From an uncultured Bacilli bacterium (GTDB lineage Bacteria > Bacillota_I > Bacilli_A > RF39 > UBA660), in the NCBI GenBank assembly GCA_947627525.1, contig CANQWJ010000008.1, positions 1-16,824 of the forward strand: a stretch of DNA of 16,824 bases, in the 5' to 3' direction. Position numbers and translations under genes: made by a program. Position 1 is the first letter of the stretch; every line of letters begins with the position of its first letter. Below are positions 1 to 6,968 of the stretch, one piece after another. The notes under the pieces were generated by a model, which saw only the letters and a list, made by a program, of their open reading frames with translations, was not told where the DNA came from and ran no database searches.

Positions 1-36
1 TCAGGCGTGCGCTCTAACCAGCTGAGCTATAAGTCC
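1..36 (-). tRNA. tRNA-Ile(GAU), 5' part only, cut by window edge
   Basis: On the minus strand the segment reads as a tRNA 5' half: acceptor strand GGACTTA, TA at positions 8-9, D stem GCTC with loop AGCTGGTTA and closing GAGC, then anticodon-stem strand CACGC and the loop start CTGA. The visible anticodon bases are G34 and A35; base 36 lies outside the window. The D arm and CACGCCTGA are those of bacterial tRNA-Ile(GAU), so Ile is the likely identity, but GAA (Phe), GAC (Val) and GAG (Leu) are not formally excluded. A sigma-A-like promoter lies directly upstream. Confidence 0.85.
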
Positions 37-82
37 ATTTATACTTGCATTAATTCATACGATAATCCAGTCGTACTTCTAC

Positions 83-111
83 ATTCTATAATAAATAAGG
101 AAATAATGCAA
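83..111 (-). promoter_or_regulatory. sigma-A-type promoter for the tRNA
   Basis: On the minus strand a -35 hexamer TTGCAT (111-106) is followed after exactly 17 bases by a -10 hexamer TAGAAT (88-83). The predicted start is near 76, about 40 bases before the mature tRNA 5' end, which leaves a short 5' leader for RNase P to remove. Confidence 0.6.
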
Positions 112-133
112 GTCTTTTTTTAATTTTTTATAT

Positions 134-829
134 TTAATTTATAGAAAAATCTTTTATTTTTTGAAAATCCATATATTTTAATTCTAATATTACTAAATCA
201 TCAGTTGCATTTAAAGTTTTAACATAATTAGTTAAATCCATAATAATTGATACTATATTATTATCACCATAGATTATCTCAATCGTATTAATACCCTCTT
301 GTTCATTATTGTTTTTTTGATTACCAATTATATTTTGAAGATCTTTATTACTAATTTCATATAAATTATTTTTACTATCAAAAATACTTTTTTCAAGAAT
401 TGTTCCTATCAAATTAGAATCAAAATAATTAAAATAATGATATGGTAATTCTGTTTTTATAAACTTATCATTTACTTTTTTATAAATATCACTTCTATTA
501 AGTTGATAAGTTTCTGAGATTAAACCATTTTGAAATACGAATTCTTCTTTATCTAAATATCTTTTACCAGTGTACTTATAAGTATCATTATCTACTTTTA
601 AAGTATATTCATAACTATAATTTTTATCTTCTAAATAATCTTGTAATTCAAAAATAGACTCTACTTTTTCAACATTTTTTACACTATTATTACTCTTTTC
701 CAATTTATGATTTATACATATATAAAAAATTAAAGATAGAAATAGTAGACAATAGAATATTATTAAAAAGATTGAACGTGTTTTTTTATTCTTTAATGTT
801 TTCCAAATTTTATTCTTTTCTTTTTTCAT
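134..829 (-). CDS. hypothetical membrane-anchored protein
   Basis: A 231-residue protein that I do not recognise. It starts with a very Lys-rich cytoplasmic segment (residues 1-18), followed by one hydrophobic helix (about 19-39, rich in Ile, Leu and Phe). The remaining roughly 190 residues are hydrophilic and Asn/Lys/Asp-rich and would face outward. No lipobox or signal-peptidase site is evident, so it looks like an uncleaved single-pass protein. It starts only two bases after the fmt stop codon, has only a weak Shine-Dalgarno (AAAGATTA), and is therefore probably translated by coupling to fmt. No terminator hairpin is visible between its end and the tRNA promoter. The function is unknown. 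Confidence 0.75.
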   Translation of the reverse strand: MKKEKNKIWKTLKNKKTRSIFLIIFYCLLFLSLIFYICINHKLEKSNNSVKNVEKVESIFELQDYLEDKNYSYEYTLKVDNDTYKYTGKRYLDKEEFVFQNGLISETYQLNRSDIYKKVNDKFIKTELPYHYFNYFDSNLIGTILEKSIFDSKNNLYEISNKDLQNIIGNQKNNNEQEGINTIEIIYGDNNIVSIIMDLTNYVKTLNATDDLVILELKYMDFQKIKDFSIN

Positions 830-831
830 AA

Positions 832-1785
832 TTAATCTTTATTAAAAATCTTTCCTAAAAATTTATTTCCATCATTACCATTAAAATAGTCTTTCATGAA
901 ACATCTTTTTTTACCTTCAAATTTAACATCAGTAATAACTATTTCATAGTCTTTACAAGATACCCCTAACCCATCTTTATATATTTTACCTATTTCACCA
1001 TTTTCCTTTTCGGTATAGAACTCTTCTTTTACATAAGCATTATATATTTTAACTATCTTCCCATCAAGAGTAGCATAAGCCCCAGGAAATGGTGAAAGAG
1101 CTCTTATGTGATCATATATTTCTTTAGCTTTTTTATTAAAATCTATTTTTTCATCTTCTCTTGATATGACAGGAGCAAATGTTGCTTTGGAATCATCTTG
1201 GGCAATTGATTCATTAGTTCCATCCAATATGGAAGGCAAAGTCTCCATTAAAAGTTTTTTCCCTAAGGAGCTCAACTTATCATGAACTTTTTCTAAATTA
1301 TCACTATCTAAAATAGGTACTTTTTCCATCTTGATAATATTTCCTGTATCCATGTGTTCATCCATGTACATAATGGTAATTCCTGTTTCTTTTTCACCAT
1401 TCATAATTGCTCTTTGCATTGGTGCTCCACCACGATATTTAGGAAGAAGAGATGCATGAACGTTAATACAACCATATTTAGGATAATCTAGTATCTCTTT
1501 AGGAATTATTTGTCCATATGCACAAGTTATGATGATATCCGGTTTACGATTTAATACTTCTTGATAATCTTTTCTAATCTTCTCTGGTTGCAAAACTAAT
1601 ATGCCATTTTTAACAGCACACTCTTTAACAGGACTTGCTTTCAATTCTTTATGACGCCCTATTTCTTTATCTGGTTGCGTAACTACGCCAACAACATCAT
1701 AAGAAGCAATTAAACTTTCTAAAATAGGTACACAAAACTCTGGTGTTCCCATAAATAATACTTTTACATCGCTGTTTTTTTTCAT
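832..1785 (-). CDS. fmt: methionyl-tRNA formyltransferase
   Basis: Transfers a formyl group from 10-formyl-tetrahydrofolate to initiator Met-tRNA in the cytoplasm. The 317-residue length is normal. The start is the ATG at 1785 because AGGTG lies five bases upstream; an open frame reaching 54 bases further has no such site and adds a non-conserved Lys/Arg-rich stretch. The N-terminal Rossmann-like domain opens with VLFMGTPEF. The catalytic triad is visible: Asn108 and His110 in NVHASLLPKYRGGAP, and Asp146 in MDTGNI, matching Asn106/His108/Asp144 of the E. coli enzyme. The C-terminal OB-fold region follows from about residue 205 (ISREDEKIDF onward). The gene usually sits with def or rsmB; here it is preceded by an XRE regulator and followed by a membrane protein. 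Confidence 0.96.
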   Translation of the reverse strand: MKKNSDVKVLFMGTPEFCVPILESLIASYDVVGVVTQPDKEIGRHKELKASPVKECAVKNGILVLQPEKIRKDYQEVLNRKPDIIITCAYGQIIPKEILDYPKYGCINVHASLLPKYRGGAPMQRAIMNGEKETGITIMYMDEHMDTGNIIKMEKVPILDSDNLEKVHDKLSSLGKKLLMETLPSILDGTNESIAQDDSKATFAPVISREDEKIDFNKKAKEIYDHIRALSPFPGAYATLDGKIVKIYNAYVKEEFYTEKENGEIGKIYKDGLGVSCKDYEIVITDVKFEGKKRCFMKDYFNGNDGNKFLGKIFNKD

Positions 1786-1813
1786 TTTATCACCTAATTT
1801 ATAAACCTTTCTT

Positions 1814-2122
1814 TTATTTACTATTCTTTTTAAACTCAATGTGATAGTCTAAAGCATCCAATATCTTAACAAGTGTTGATAATTGCGGAGAATTCTTTCT
1901 CTTTTCAATCTTCGCAAGAGCTGGTTGTTTTAAGTTAATTATGTCACACAAGTCTCTTTGTGATAATTTCTTTTCTTGACGAAGATGTGCCAACTCACTC
2001 AATAATTCTTCTTCTATATCAAGAATCCTTTTTTCTTGTTCTTGATATTTATTTAATTCCTCAATATTTTGATATTCCCTATCAATTCTTTTTTTCTCTT
2101 TTTTAACATATTTATCTATCAT
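1814..2122 (-). CDS. XRE-family helix-turn-helix regulator
   Basis: A 102-residue DNA-binding protein. Residues about 1-45 are highly charged and probably form a coiled coil (repeated Lys/Glu/Gln). They are followed by a Cro/CI-type helix-turn-helix of about 55 residues (LRQEKKLSQRDLCDIINLKQ and then PALAKIEKRKNSPQLSTL). The start is the ATG at 2122, six bases after AGGTG; a GTG three codons upstream lies inside the Shine-Dalgarno. It is 28 bases upstream of fmt in the same direction, so probably co-transcribed. The architecture resembles HigA-like antitoxins, but no toxin gene lies on either side; an orphan regulator, possibly autoregulatory, is the safer reading. Its targets are unknown. 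Confidence 0.85.
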   Translation of the reverse strand: MIDKYVKKEKKRIDREYQNIEELNKYQEQEKRILDIEEELLSELAHLRQEKKLSQRDLCDIINLKQPALAKIEKRKNSPQLSTLVKILDALDYHIEFKKNSK

Positions 2123-2139
2123 CCAAATCACCTAAAACA

Positions 2140-2148
2140 ATGATAACA
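2140..2148 (-). promoter_or_regulatory. possible extended -10 promoter of the XRE-fmt operon
   Basis: On the minus strand TGTTATCAT forms an extended -10 (TG, one base, then TATCAT at 2145-2140). The -35 region is poor. The predicted start near 2133 would leave a leader of only about ten bases that still contains the AGGTG ribosome site. The call rests on motif match alone. Confidence 0.35.
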
Positions 2149-2214
2149 CATTTTTTATCAATATTAAAAGATTTATTTTATAAAAATATTTTAAAGAGTA
2201 TATCTTTTTAACTT

Positions 2215-2244
2215 TTTAAAAAAAGAGTGATATATTCACTCTTT
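2215..2244 (-). terminator. rho-independent terminator of the radical SAM operon
   Basis: A perfect 9-bp stem AAAGAGTGA / TCACTCTTT (2222-2230 and 2236-2244) with a 5-base loop. On the minus strand it runs straight into a T-rich tract (2221-2215). It lies about 50 bases after the radical SAM stop codon and before the XRE-fmt operon, so it closes the four-gene operon. The opposite orientation has only a weaker T-run. Confidence 0.85.
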
Positions 2245-2297
2245 ATATTTTTAAGTTTATTATTATGTTTATTAATAATTAAAACTATTTTTATAAA

Positions 2298-3272
2298 CTA
2301 CTCTTTATAATTATCTCTTAAATTATATCTATCTTTAGAAGAATCACACATTCTTAATCTTCCTTTTTGTAAGATATTATTAACTGTTTCAAAGTCTTTA
2401 CTAAAATCTATTTTTTCAGTAATATGTCTCTTTGGACATATCATATAGTCACCATTTGAATCTATTGGTGTAAACAGATTAGCACATCCGCCACAGGCAC
2501 ATACTTCATCACAAAGAAGCAAGACAAATTCTGACTCATCTTCCCTTTTAATATACGCCTCTATTTTACCTCTATATGGCCACACATCATAATGCCATGC
2601 TTTTTTTATCCATCTATCTTGAACTTCCCAAAATATTTCTGGTTCCTTCTGGTTAGTTTTAAAGTCATCTGAAATATTCTCTTTTTCATTTAGTCCTCTT
2701 GGATTAAGATCATTCAGTTTGATAACTTTTAAACAATCTGCCCCCATATCAATAGCAAACTTTATCATACTATCAATATCTTTATAATTATATTTCGTTA
2801 GAACTGTATTAAGTTCTAATACTGTTTTCTTAGCTGCATATTTCATCAACTCTATAACTTTTTCAACATTATTTTTCGTTGTATAAATACTAGGTTTTGT
2901 CTGTTCAGCATAGATAGAATCAATTCCAACTTTTATTTGAACATTTTTTTCACTCAATATATCAATCAATTCTTTTGTTAATAATGTTGCGTTAGTATTT
3001 AAGTGTATTTGATTACAAACCGTTTTACATTCATCTATTATTTGTAATAAATCAGGATGAAGTAAAGGTTCGCCACCGGTAATATTTATAACCTCAATAT
3101 AAACATCATTTTCTTTAAACCATTTCATCATCGTTTTAATATAATCTAAAGAAAGATATTGTTTTTTATTGCATATTGGTTGTCCTTCATTATGACAATA
3201 AAAACAGCTTAAATTGCATTGATTAGTAATTGCAATTCTCAATTTATTATTTATTAATACATTTTTCTTCAT
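2298..3272 (-). CDS. MoaA-like radical SAM enzyme
   Basis: A 324-residue radical S-adenosylmethionine enzyme. The [4Fe-4S] motif CNLSCFYC holds Cys19, Cys23 and Cys26 in the CxxxCxxC spacing, and GGEP at 66-69 is the usual SAM-contact motif. Near the C-terminus, Cys260-x2-Cys263-x15-Cys279 sits in a context (CGGCANLFTPIDSNGDYMIC) that resembles the auxiliary-cluster region of MoaA (C-x2-C-x13-C). Extra cysteines lie at 254, 258 and 309. The double-Gly C-terminus of MoaA is absent; this protein ends in NYKE. It is thus probably a MoaA-related paralogue with a second cluster and a different substrate, not a molybdopterin enzyme; no other moa gene is present. GAGGTG lies four bases before the ATG. 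The start overlaps the GHMP gene by 26 bases, making it the last gene of the four-gene operon. Confidence 0.9.
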   Translation of the reverse strand: MKKNVLINNKLRIAITNQCNLSCFYCHNEGQPICNKKQYLSLDYIKTMMKWFKENDVYIEVINITGGEPLLHPDLLQIIDECKTVCNQIHLNTNATLLTKELIDILSEKNVQIKVGIDSIYAEQTKPSIYTTKNNVEKVIELMKYAAKKTVLELNTVLTKYNYKDIDSMIKFAIDMGADCLKVIKLNDLNPRGLNEKENISDDFKTNQKEPEIFWEVQDRWIKKAWHYDVWPYRGKIEAYIKREDESEFVLLLCDEVCACGGCANLFTPIDSNGDYMICPKRHITEKIDFSKDFETVNNILQKGRLRMCDSSKDRYNLRDNYKE

Positions 3273-4194
3273 AATTCACCTCAATAATTGTTATTCCATT
3301 ATTTTCAATTTCATAATAATCTACTTTTTTATTAAAATTTATATTTTTCATATTTTTACTTATAAAATATATTGTCGAACTACTAGAAGTTAAACCAACG
3401 ATTCCCTTTGCTTGCAATCGATTGGCTAGGCTCAAAATCTCATTGCTTTCTACATACCCCTCACATCTTAATATTCTTGTTGATCCCTCTAAAATATTTA
3501 AATTATTTTTTTTTAAACTTTCGATATTGTTTTTATTTAAATCTGGTATAATCTGATTTTTTAAAATTTTTCTAATAACACTTATATTCATTGGATTAAA
3601 ACTTTTCTTTTTTTCTCTTTGTACTATATATTCACTTGTAACTTTATCTTCAAAGTGAATGAGAGCTAATCTATAATCATTAGAGAATTTATAATTGTAA
3701 ATAAGTTTCAAATCATCTATAACATTCATTCCTCCATTAAATGCACAATATTGTGATATCATACATGTAGAATCATTTTTGGATATTTTTGAACCATTTA
3801 ATTCAGCATAAGTAACAAATAAATATTTGAGCAATTCTTCTTTAGTATATTTATCATTTAAAAGTTTATTAAATGCAAAGTATAAAGCACAAGCTATATT
3901 AGAATTAAAAGCAAAACCAACATGATTTTTAAATCTATTATCCAATTCTAAAACAATACTTACATTAAAGTCCATATTAGAAATTTTTCTAAATTCTTCT
4001 AAATAATATCTAACTAACAAATCCACATTTTTTTCAGTACTTGTAACTTTTATACTATCATTATTAGACTTAATAACAGATAAATAATTATCCATTTTTA
4101 TTGCTACTCCATATCCTCCTTTGACAAGTCGATCAGGATACGTAAATAGATTCATACTAATTCGCGCAGGAAACTTTACCTTTATACTATTCAT
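3247..4194 (-). CDS. GHMP-superfamily protein, beta-RFAP-synthase-like
   Basis: A 315-residue protein with the layout of the GHMP superfamily, closest by eye to beta-ribofuranosylaminobenzene 5'-phosphate synthases. The N-terminus has FPARISMNLF followed by GGYGVAI (residues 26-32), comparable to the PSRLHxxL...GGxGxAL opening of that family. HVGFAFNSNIACAL (91-104) occupies the place of the family's HVGxGxGTQxALA loop. GIVGLTSSSSTIYFI (264-278) matches the C-terminal GVGQSSWGPxxY-type segment. The glycine-rich phosphate loop is weak (FAFNS), so kinase activity is doubtful and the substrate unknown. AAGGGAG precedes the ATG by six bases. The start overlaps the gene upstream by 8 bases and the end overlaps the radical SAM gene by 26. 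A generic small-molecule kinase is the alternative. Confidence 0.65.
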   Translation of the reverse strand: MNSIKVKFPARISMNLFTYPDRLVKGGYGVAIKMDNYLSVIKSNNDSIKVTSTEKNVDLLVRYYLEEFRKISNMDFNVSIVLELDNRFKNHVGFAFNSNIACALYFAFNKLLNDKYTKEELLKYLFVTYAELNGSKISKNDSTCMISQYCAFNGGMNVIDDLKLIYNYKFSNDYRLALIHFEDKVTSEYIVQREKKKSFNPMNISVIRKILKNQIIPDLNKNNIESLKKNNLNILEGSTRILRCEGYVESNEILSLANRLQAKGIVGLTSSSSTIYFISKNMKNINFNKKVDYYEIENNGITIIEVNYEEKCINK

Positions 4195-4849
4195 AGGTTT
4201 CTCCCTTATATTTAATATTGTTTATAAGTTCAACTTTATTTTTAAGATCAAATATTTGACAAGCAAATTTATAACAATGTGAATTAGGTTTTAATTTTCC
4301 TTGAACACTACAAACAACTATAATATTTTCTAATTTTTTTCCTGTTAAGTCATCGTGCGAAGTAAATGGAAAAGTTAAATCAGTAATTTTTAAATGATAA
4401 TCTCTTCCGTGATATTTAAAGTTCATATATTGTATACATTCTTCTTGTGAATCTAATTTTGTTTCAATACTAGCATCTTTCACATTTATAATCATTAATG
4501 TTTTCTTCAGTTCTAATAAGTTTTTTTCATCAACATAATATTTCCCATCATCAAATAATAAATCATCATTATCTATTCCATATTCACAAAAAATTTCATA
4601 TTCTGTTTTTCTTCCAACAACTTTAATATTTTTAGCTATAACATTTTCTCTACACCATCTAATGGGAACATATTTCACAACATCACATTCTATTACATCA
4701 AGTATTTTAATAGTGTCCATTAAATTTCTTGGTAGTGCGTCTCCTTCTTCATTAGAAACTAGTCTTATCCAATTGCCATTTTCTATATCATATCCCGATA
4801 GACATATTCCATCTCCTTTAGAAGACATTGTCAAGACACAAATTCGCAT
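4187..4849 (-). CDS. DuOB-like (dual OB-fold) domain protein
   Basis: A 220-residue soluble protein with no signal or membrane segment. The opening MRICVLTMSSKGDGICLSGY then DIENGNWIRLVS resembles the start of the dual OB-containing (DuOB) domain family (short beta strand, KxxGxCxxG, then GxWIRxVS). The rest is beta-rich with two similar-sized halves (about 1-110 and 111-205), which suits two OB folds. OB folds commonly bind nucleic acids or nucleotides, but no catalytic motif is visible. It starts inside the 3' end of the dehydrogenase gene (19-base overlap) and ends inside the GHMP start, so it is translationally embedded in the operon. The family assignment is from memory of sequence style and is moderate; the role in the operon is unknown. 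Confidence 0.6.
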   Translation of the reverse strand: MRICVLTMSSKGDGICLSGYDIENGNWIRLVSNEEGDALPRNLMDTIKILDVIECDVVKYVPIRWCRENVIAKNIKVVGRKTEYEIFCEYGIDNDDLLFDDGKYYVDEKNLLELKKTLMIINVKDASIETKLDSQEECIQYMNFKYHGRDYHLKITDLTFPFTSHDDLTGKKLENIIVVCSVQGKLKPNSHCYKFACQIFDLKNKVELINNIKYKGETYE

Positions 4850-5883
4850 TTTCTGCTCGCCTCTTTTTCAATATAATTATTTACTACACTAAGTACACTT
4901 TTATTTTCCTTTAATGATTTTTGTAAAAAGAAAGTTGTCTTATCATAAATTAAATTTAATCTTTCATTAACATAATTTATTGAATAATTTTCCCCTTCAC
5001 AATCAAGATCAATTACGCCACCACAATTAGCGAGTATATCAGGAATATAAATTATTTTTCTATTATAAAGCATTTTATCTATATTTTCATCCTCTAATTG
5101 ATTATTTGCTCCACCTATAATAAATTTTGCTTTAATTTCATTAACATTATTGTAATTAATTGCATTACCGAAAGCACATGGACATATTATATCAACATTT
5201 GCCAATATGGCATCGTCTACTAATGTAAAATCCATTTCTCTACGCAAATTATCTATTTTATTTTTATCAATTTCGGCAATATATAATTTGCAATTTTCTT
5301 TATATAACAAACTTGCTAAGTTATAACCAACTTTTCCTATTCCTTGGATTGCTATTTTTAGACCATCTAGTGTATTTTTGTGTAAGACTTCTTTTACCGT
5401 TGCTTTAATTGAAAGGTAGACACCATAAGATGTTGCAGGAATTTGATAATTATCTATCATATAACCTCTAGCATATTTAGTATAATTTCTCATATATTCC
5501 ATATCTTTAACCGTAGTATTAATGTCATCTGCTGTTTGATAGATTCCTCCAAGATAATTTAAGAAATTACTAAAAATTTTAAGCATTTCTTTTCTCTCTA
5601 ACTTTGAAAAATATATAAACGACTTACCACCACCATATTCTAAATTAGCTATTATATTTTTCCTTGTCATTGCTTTTGCTAATGAACAAACATCATTGAT
5701 TGCTATGTTCCTTGGTGTATTATTAACAAATCGACATCCTCCAATAGAACTTTTATATTTTGAATAATCAATAGCAACAAGTATCTTTAAACTATGTGAA
5801 TCGTACTCATAAAGTTTTTTTATTGAACTCTTTTCTGAACATTTATAATTTTCGTAGCATTTTACATATTTTTCTTCAAACAT
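4831..5883 (-). CDS. leucine-dehydrogenase-family amino acid dehydrogenase
   Basis: A 350-residue NAD(P)-dependent amino acid dehydrogenase of the Glu/Leu/Phe/Val family, nearest to leucine dehydrogenases in motif wording. GGCR (48-51) stands for the substrate-site GGTR. Lys75 (AMTRKN) and Lys87 (EYGGGKSFI) match the conserved lysines, and Asp120 (TADDINTTVKDM) the catalytic aspartate. TSYGVYLSIK leads into the Rossmann domain with GIGKVG (181-186), and GGANNQL (257-263) follows. The reaction would be reversible oxidative deamination of an aliphatic or aromatic amino acid to a 2-keto acid. Substrate choice cannot be read; relatives such as ScyB act on tryptophan. A strong GGGAGGG site precedes the ATG. 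It is the first gene of the four-gene operon, divergent from a LysR regulator. Confidence 0.88.
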   Translation of the reverse strand: MFEEKYVKCYENYKCSEKSSIKKLYEYDSHSLKILVAIDYSKYKSSIGGCRFVNNTPRNIAINDVCSLAKAMTRKNIIANLEYGGGKSFIYFSKLERKEMLKIFSNFLNYLGGIYQTADDINTTVKDMEYMRNYTKYARGYMIDNYQIPATSYGVYLSIKATVKEVLHKNTLDGLKIAIQGIGKVGYNLASLLYKENCKLYIAEIDKNKIDNLRREMDFTLVDDAILANVDIICPCAFGNAINYNNVNEIKAKFIIGGANNQLEDENIDKMLYNRKIIYIPDILANCGGVIDLDCEGENYSINYVNERLNLIYDKTTFFLQKSLKENKSVLSVVNNYIEKEASRKCEFVS

Positions 5884-5907
5884 AAGTAAACCCTCCCTTT
5901 CAATATA

Positions 5908-5936
5908 ATCATATAATTTTTTAATAAATAAATAAA
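5908..5936 (-). promoter_or_regulatory. possible promoter of the dehydrogenase operon
   Basis: On the minus strand a -10-like TATGAT (5913-5908) lies 17 bases after TTTATT (5936-5931), a poor -35. A weak -35 is typical of promoters that need an activator, which fits the LysR dyad centred about 65 bases upstream of the predicted start near 5901. This is motif inference only. Confidence 0.4.
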
Positions 5937-5947
5937 ATACATATTTT

Positions 5948-5983
5948 TTATCATATCAATAACTTTTTTTTATGGATATGATA
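5948..5983. promoter_or_regulatory. inverted repeat, candidate LysR operator
   Basis: TATCATATC (5949-5957) and GATATGATA (5975-5983) form a perfect 9-bp inverted repeat with a 17-base spacer. The left half also holds a 15-base dyad TTAT-N7-ATAA (5948-5962) containing T-N11-A, the classical LysR-type recognition pattern. It lies between the divergent LysR and dehydrogenase genes and overlaps the predicted LysR -10 (TATAAT at 5982-5987), which would allow autorepression together with activation of the operon. Confidence 0.5.
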
Positions 5984-5987
5984 TAAT
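5982..5987 (+). promoter_or_regulatory. -10 element of the LysR gene
   Basis: TATAAT on the plus strand, 21 bases before the LysR start codon. No good -35 is present 17 bases upstream (ATAACT). The right arm of the inverted repeat runs into this hexamer, so a regulator bound there would block its own promoter. Confidence 0.5.
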
Positions 5988-6007
5988 TAATATTAGAGGT
6001 GTTTTAA

Positions 6008-6874
6008 ATGTTAAACAATGTTAATCTAAATTTATTAAAATACTTTTATGAAGTTGTTAATACTAAAAATATAACTAAAGCTAGCGAAAATTTATGTGTA
6101 TCTCAACCGGCAATAACTAAAGCAATAAAAAATCTAGAAAAAGAGCTTAACGTAAAATTACTTTTAAGAAGTAAAAAAGGAGTCACTATGACTACTGCAG
6201 GAGAAATATTATATGATTATATCAAAGAGACATTTAATAATCTAAATAAAACTTTTAGTACAATTGAAAATATTAAAAGTAATGGTGGTAACTTGTATAT
6301 TGGAGCTACAACAACGAACTTTTTGGAGTTCATCAAAGATTCACTAAATACTTTTAGGTCAAAGCATCCCAATGTTCATATTGATATTACTCTTGAGAGT
6401 ATAGATGTATTAGTAAATAGAACTAAAATGGGTAAATTAGATATATTAATAAAGAATGATTATGAGAACTTTGATGGTTTTTCTCATATAAAGTCATTTG
6501 TAATAAATGATAAATTTGTAGCATCAAAAAAACATTTTAGTAATTTAATTGATAAAAAGCTATCAATAGATGACATTCTTATTCAACCACTTGTATTATT
6601 AAGTAATATAAGCCATGGAAGAAGAAACTTTGATGCATTCTTAAAACAAAACAATAAAAAAGTTATACCAACTTATGAATTCAATAGTTATAGCTTATGC
6701 AAAGAGTTAATAAAAAATGGTTTTGGTATTGGTATAGGTAATCCTGTGCATTATAATAACAAAGATTTTATTATTCTTAATACTGATTTTAATTTGCCAC
6801 CTAGAACATTTGACATTGGATATAATAAAAACTCTAAAAATGACTTAATACAAGAATTTATAAAACTTTTATAG
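6008..6874 (+). CDS. LysR-family transcriptional regulator
   Basis: A 288-residue LysR-type regulator of normal length. The N-terminal winged helix-turn-helix is clear (TKASENLCVSQPAITKAIKN, then LEKELNVKLLLRSKKGVTMT, about residues 19-64). It is followed by a linker helix and a substrate-binding domain (NLYIGATTTNFLEFI onward, about 93-288) of the periplasmic-binding-protein fold that senses a small-molecule co-inducer. AGAGGTG lies six bases before the ATG. It is divergent from the dehydrogenase operon across a 124-base region with a LysR-type dyad, the standard arrangement for a regulator controlling its neighbour. The co-inducer is probably a substrate or product of that pathway. No clear terminator lies between it and the convergent lipoprotein gene. 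Confidence 0.93.
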   Translation: MLNNVNLNLLKYFYEVVNTKNITKASENLCVSQPAITKAIKNLEKELNVKLLLRSKKGVTMTTAGEILYDYIKETFNNLNKTFSTIENIKSNGGNLYIGATTTNFLEFIKDSLNTFRSKHPNVHIDITLESIDVLVNRTKMGKLDILIKNDYENFDGFSHIKSFVINDKFVASKKHFSNLIDKKLSIDDILIQPLVLLSNISHGRRNFDAFLKQNNKKVIPTYEFNSYSLCKELIKNGFGIGIGNPVHYNNKDFIILNTDFNLPPRTFDIGYNKNSKNDLIQEFIKLL

Positions 6875-6968
6875 ATTCCTTTGATAGTCATTTTTATCTT
6901 TGTATTTCAATTTTTATTTTTTAGACGATTAATATTAATTTTTCTATTATAAAAACTATGTTTTAGGT

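Noticed and set aside
43..113. ACTTGCAT / ATGCAAGT inverted copies around the tRNA promoter region
   Set aside because: Eight bases in A+T-rich DNA with a 55-base gap; one copy is simply the -35 region. Probably chance.
1814..2122. Type II toxin-antitoxin module
   Set aside because: The XRE protein is antitoxin-like, but no toxin-sized gene is on either side; the downstream gene is fmt.
4662..4892. Plus-strand open frame opposite the DuOB-like gene
   Set aside because: Antisense to two convincing genes, no ribosome site, no recognisable protein features.
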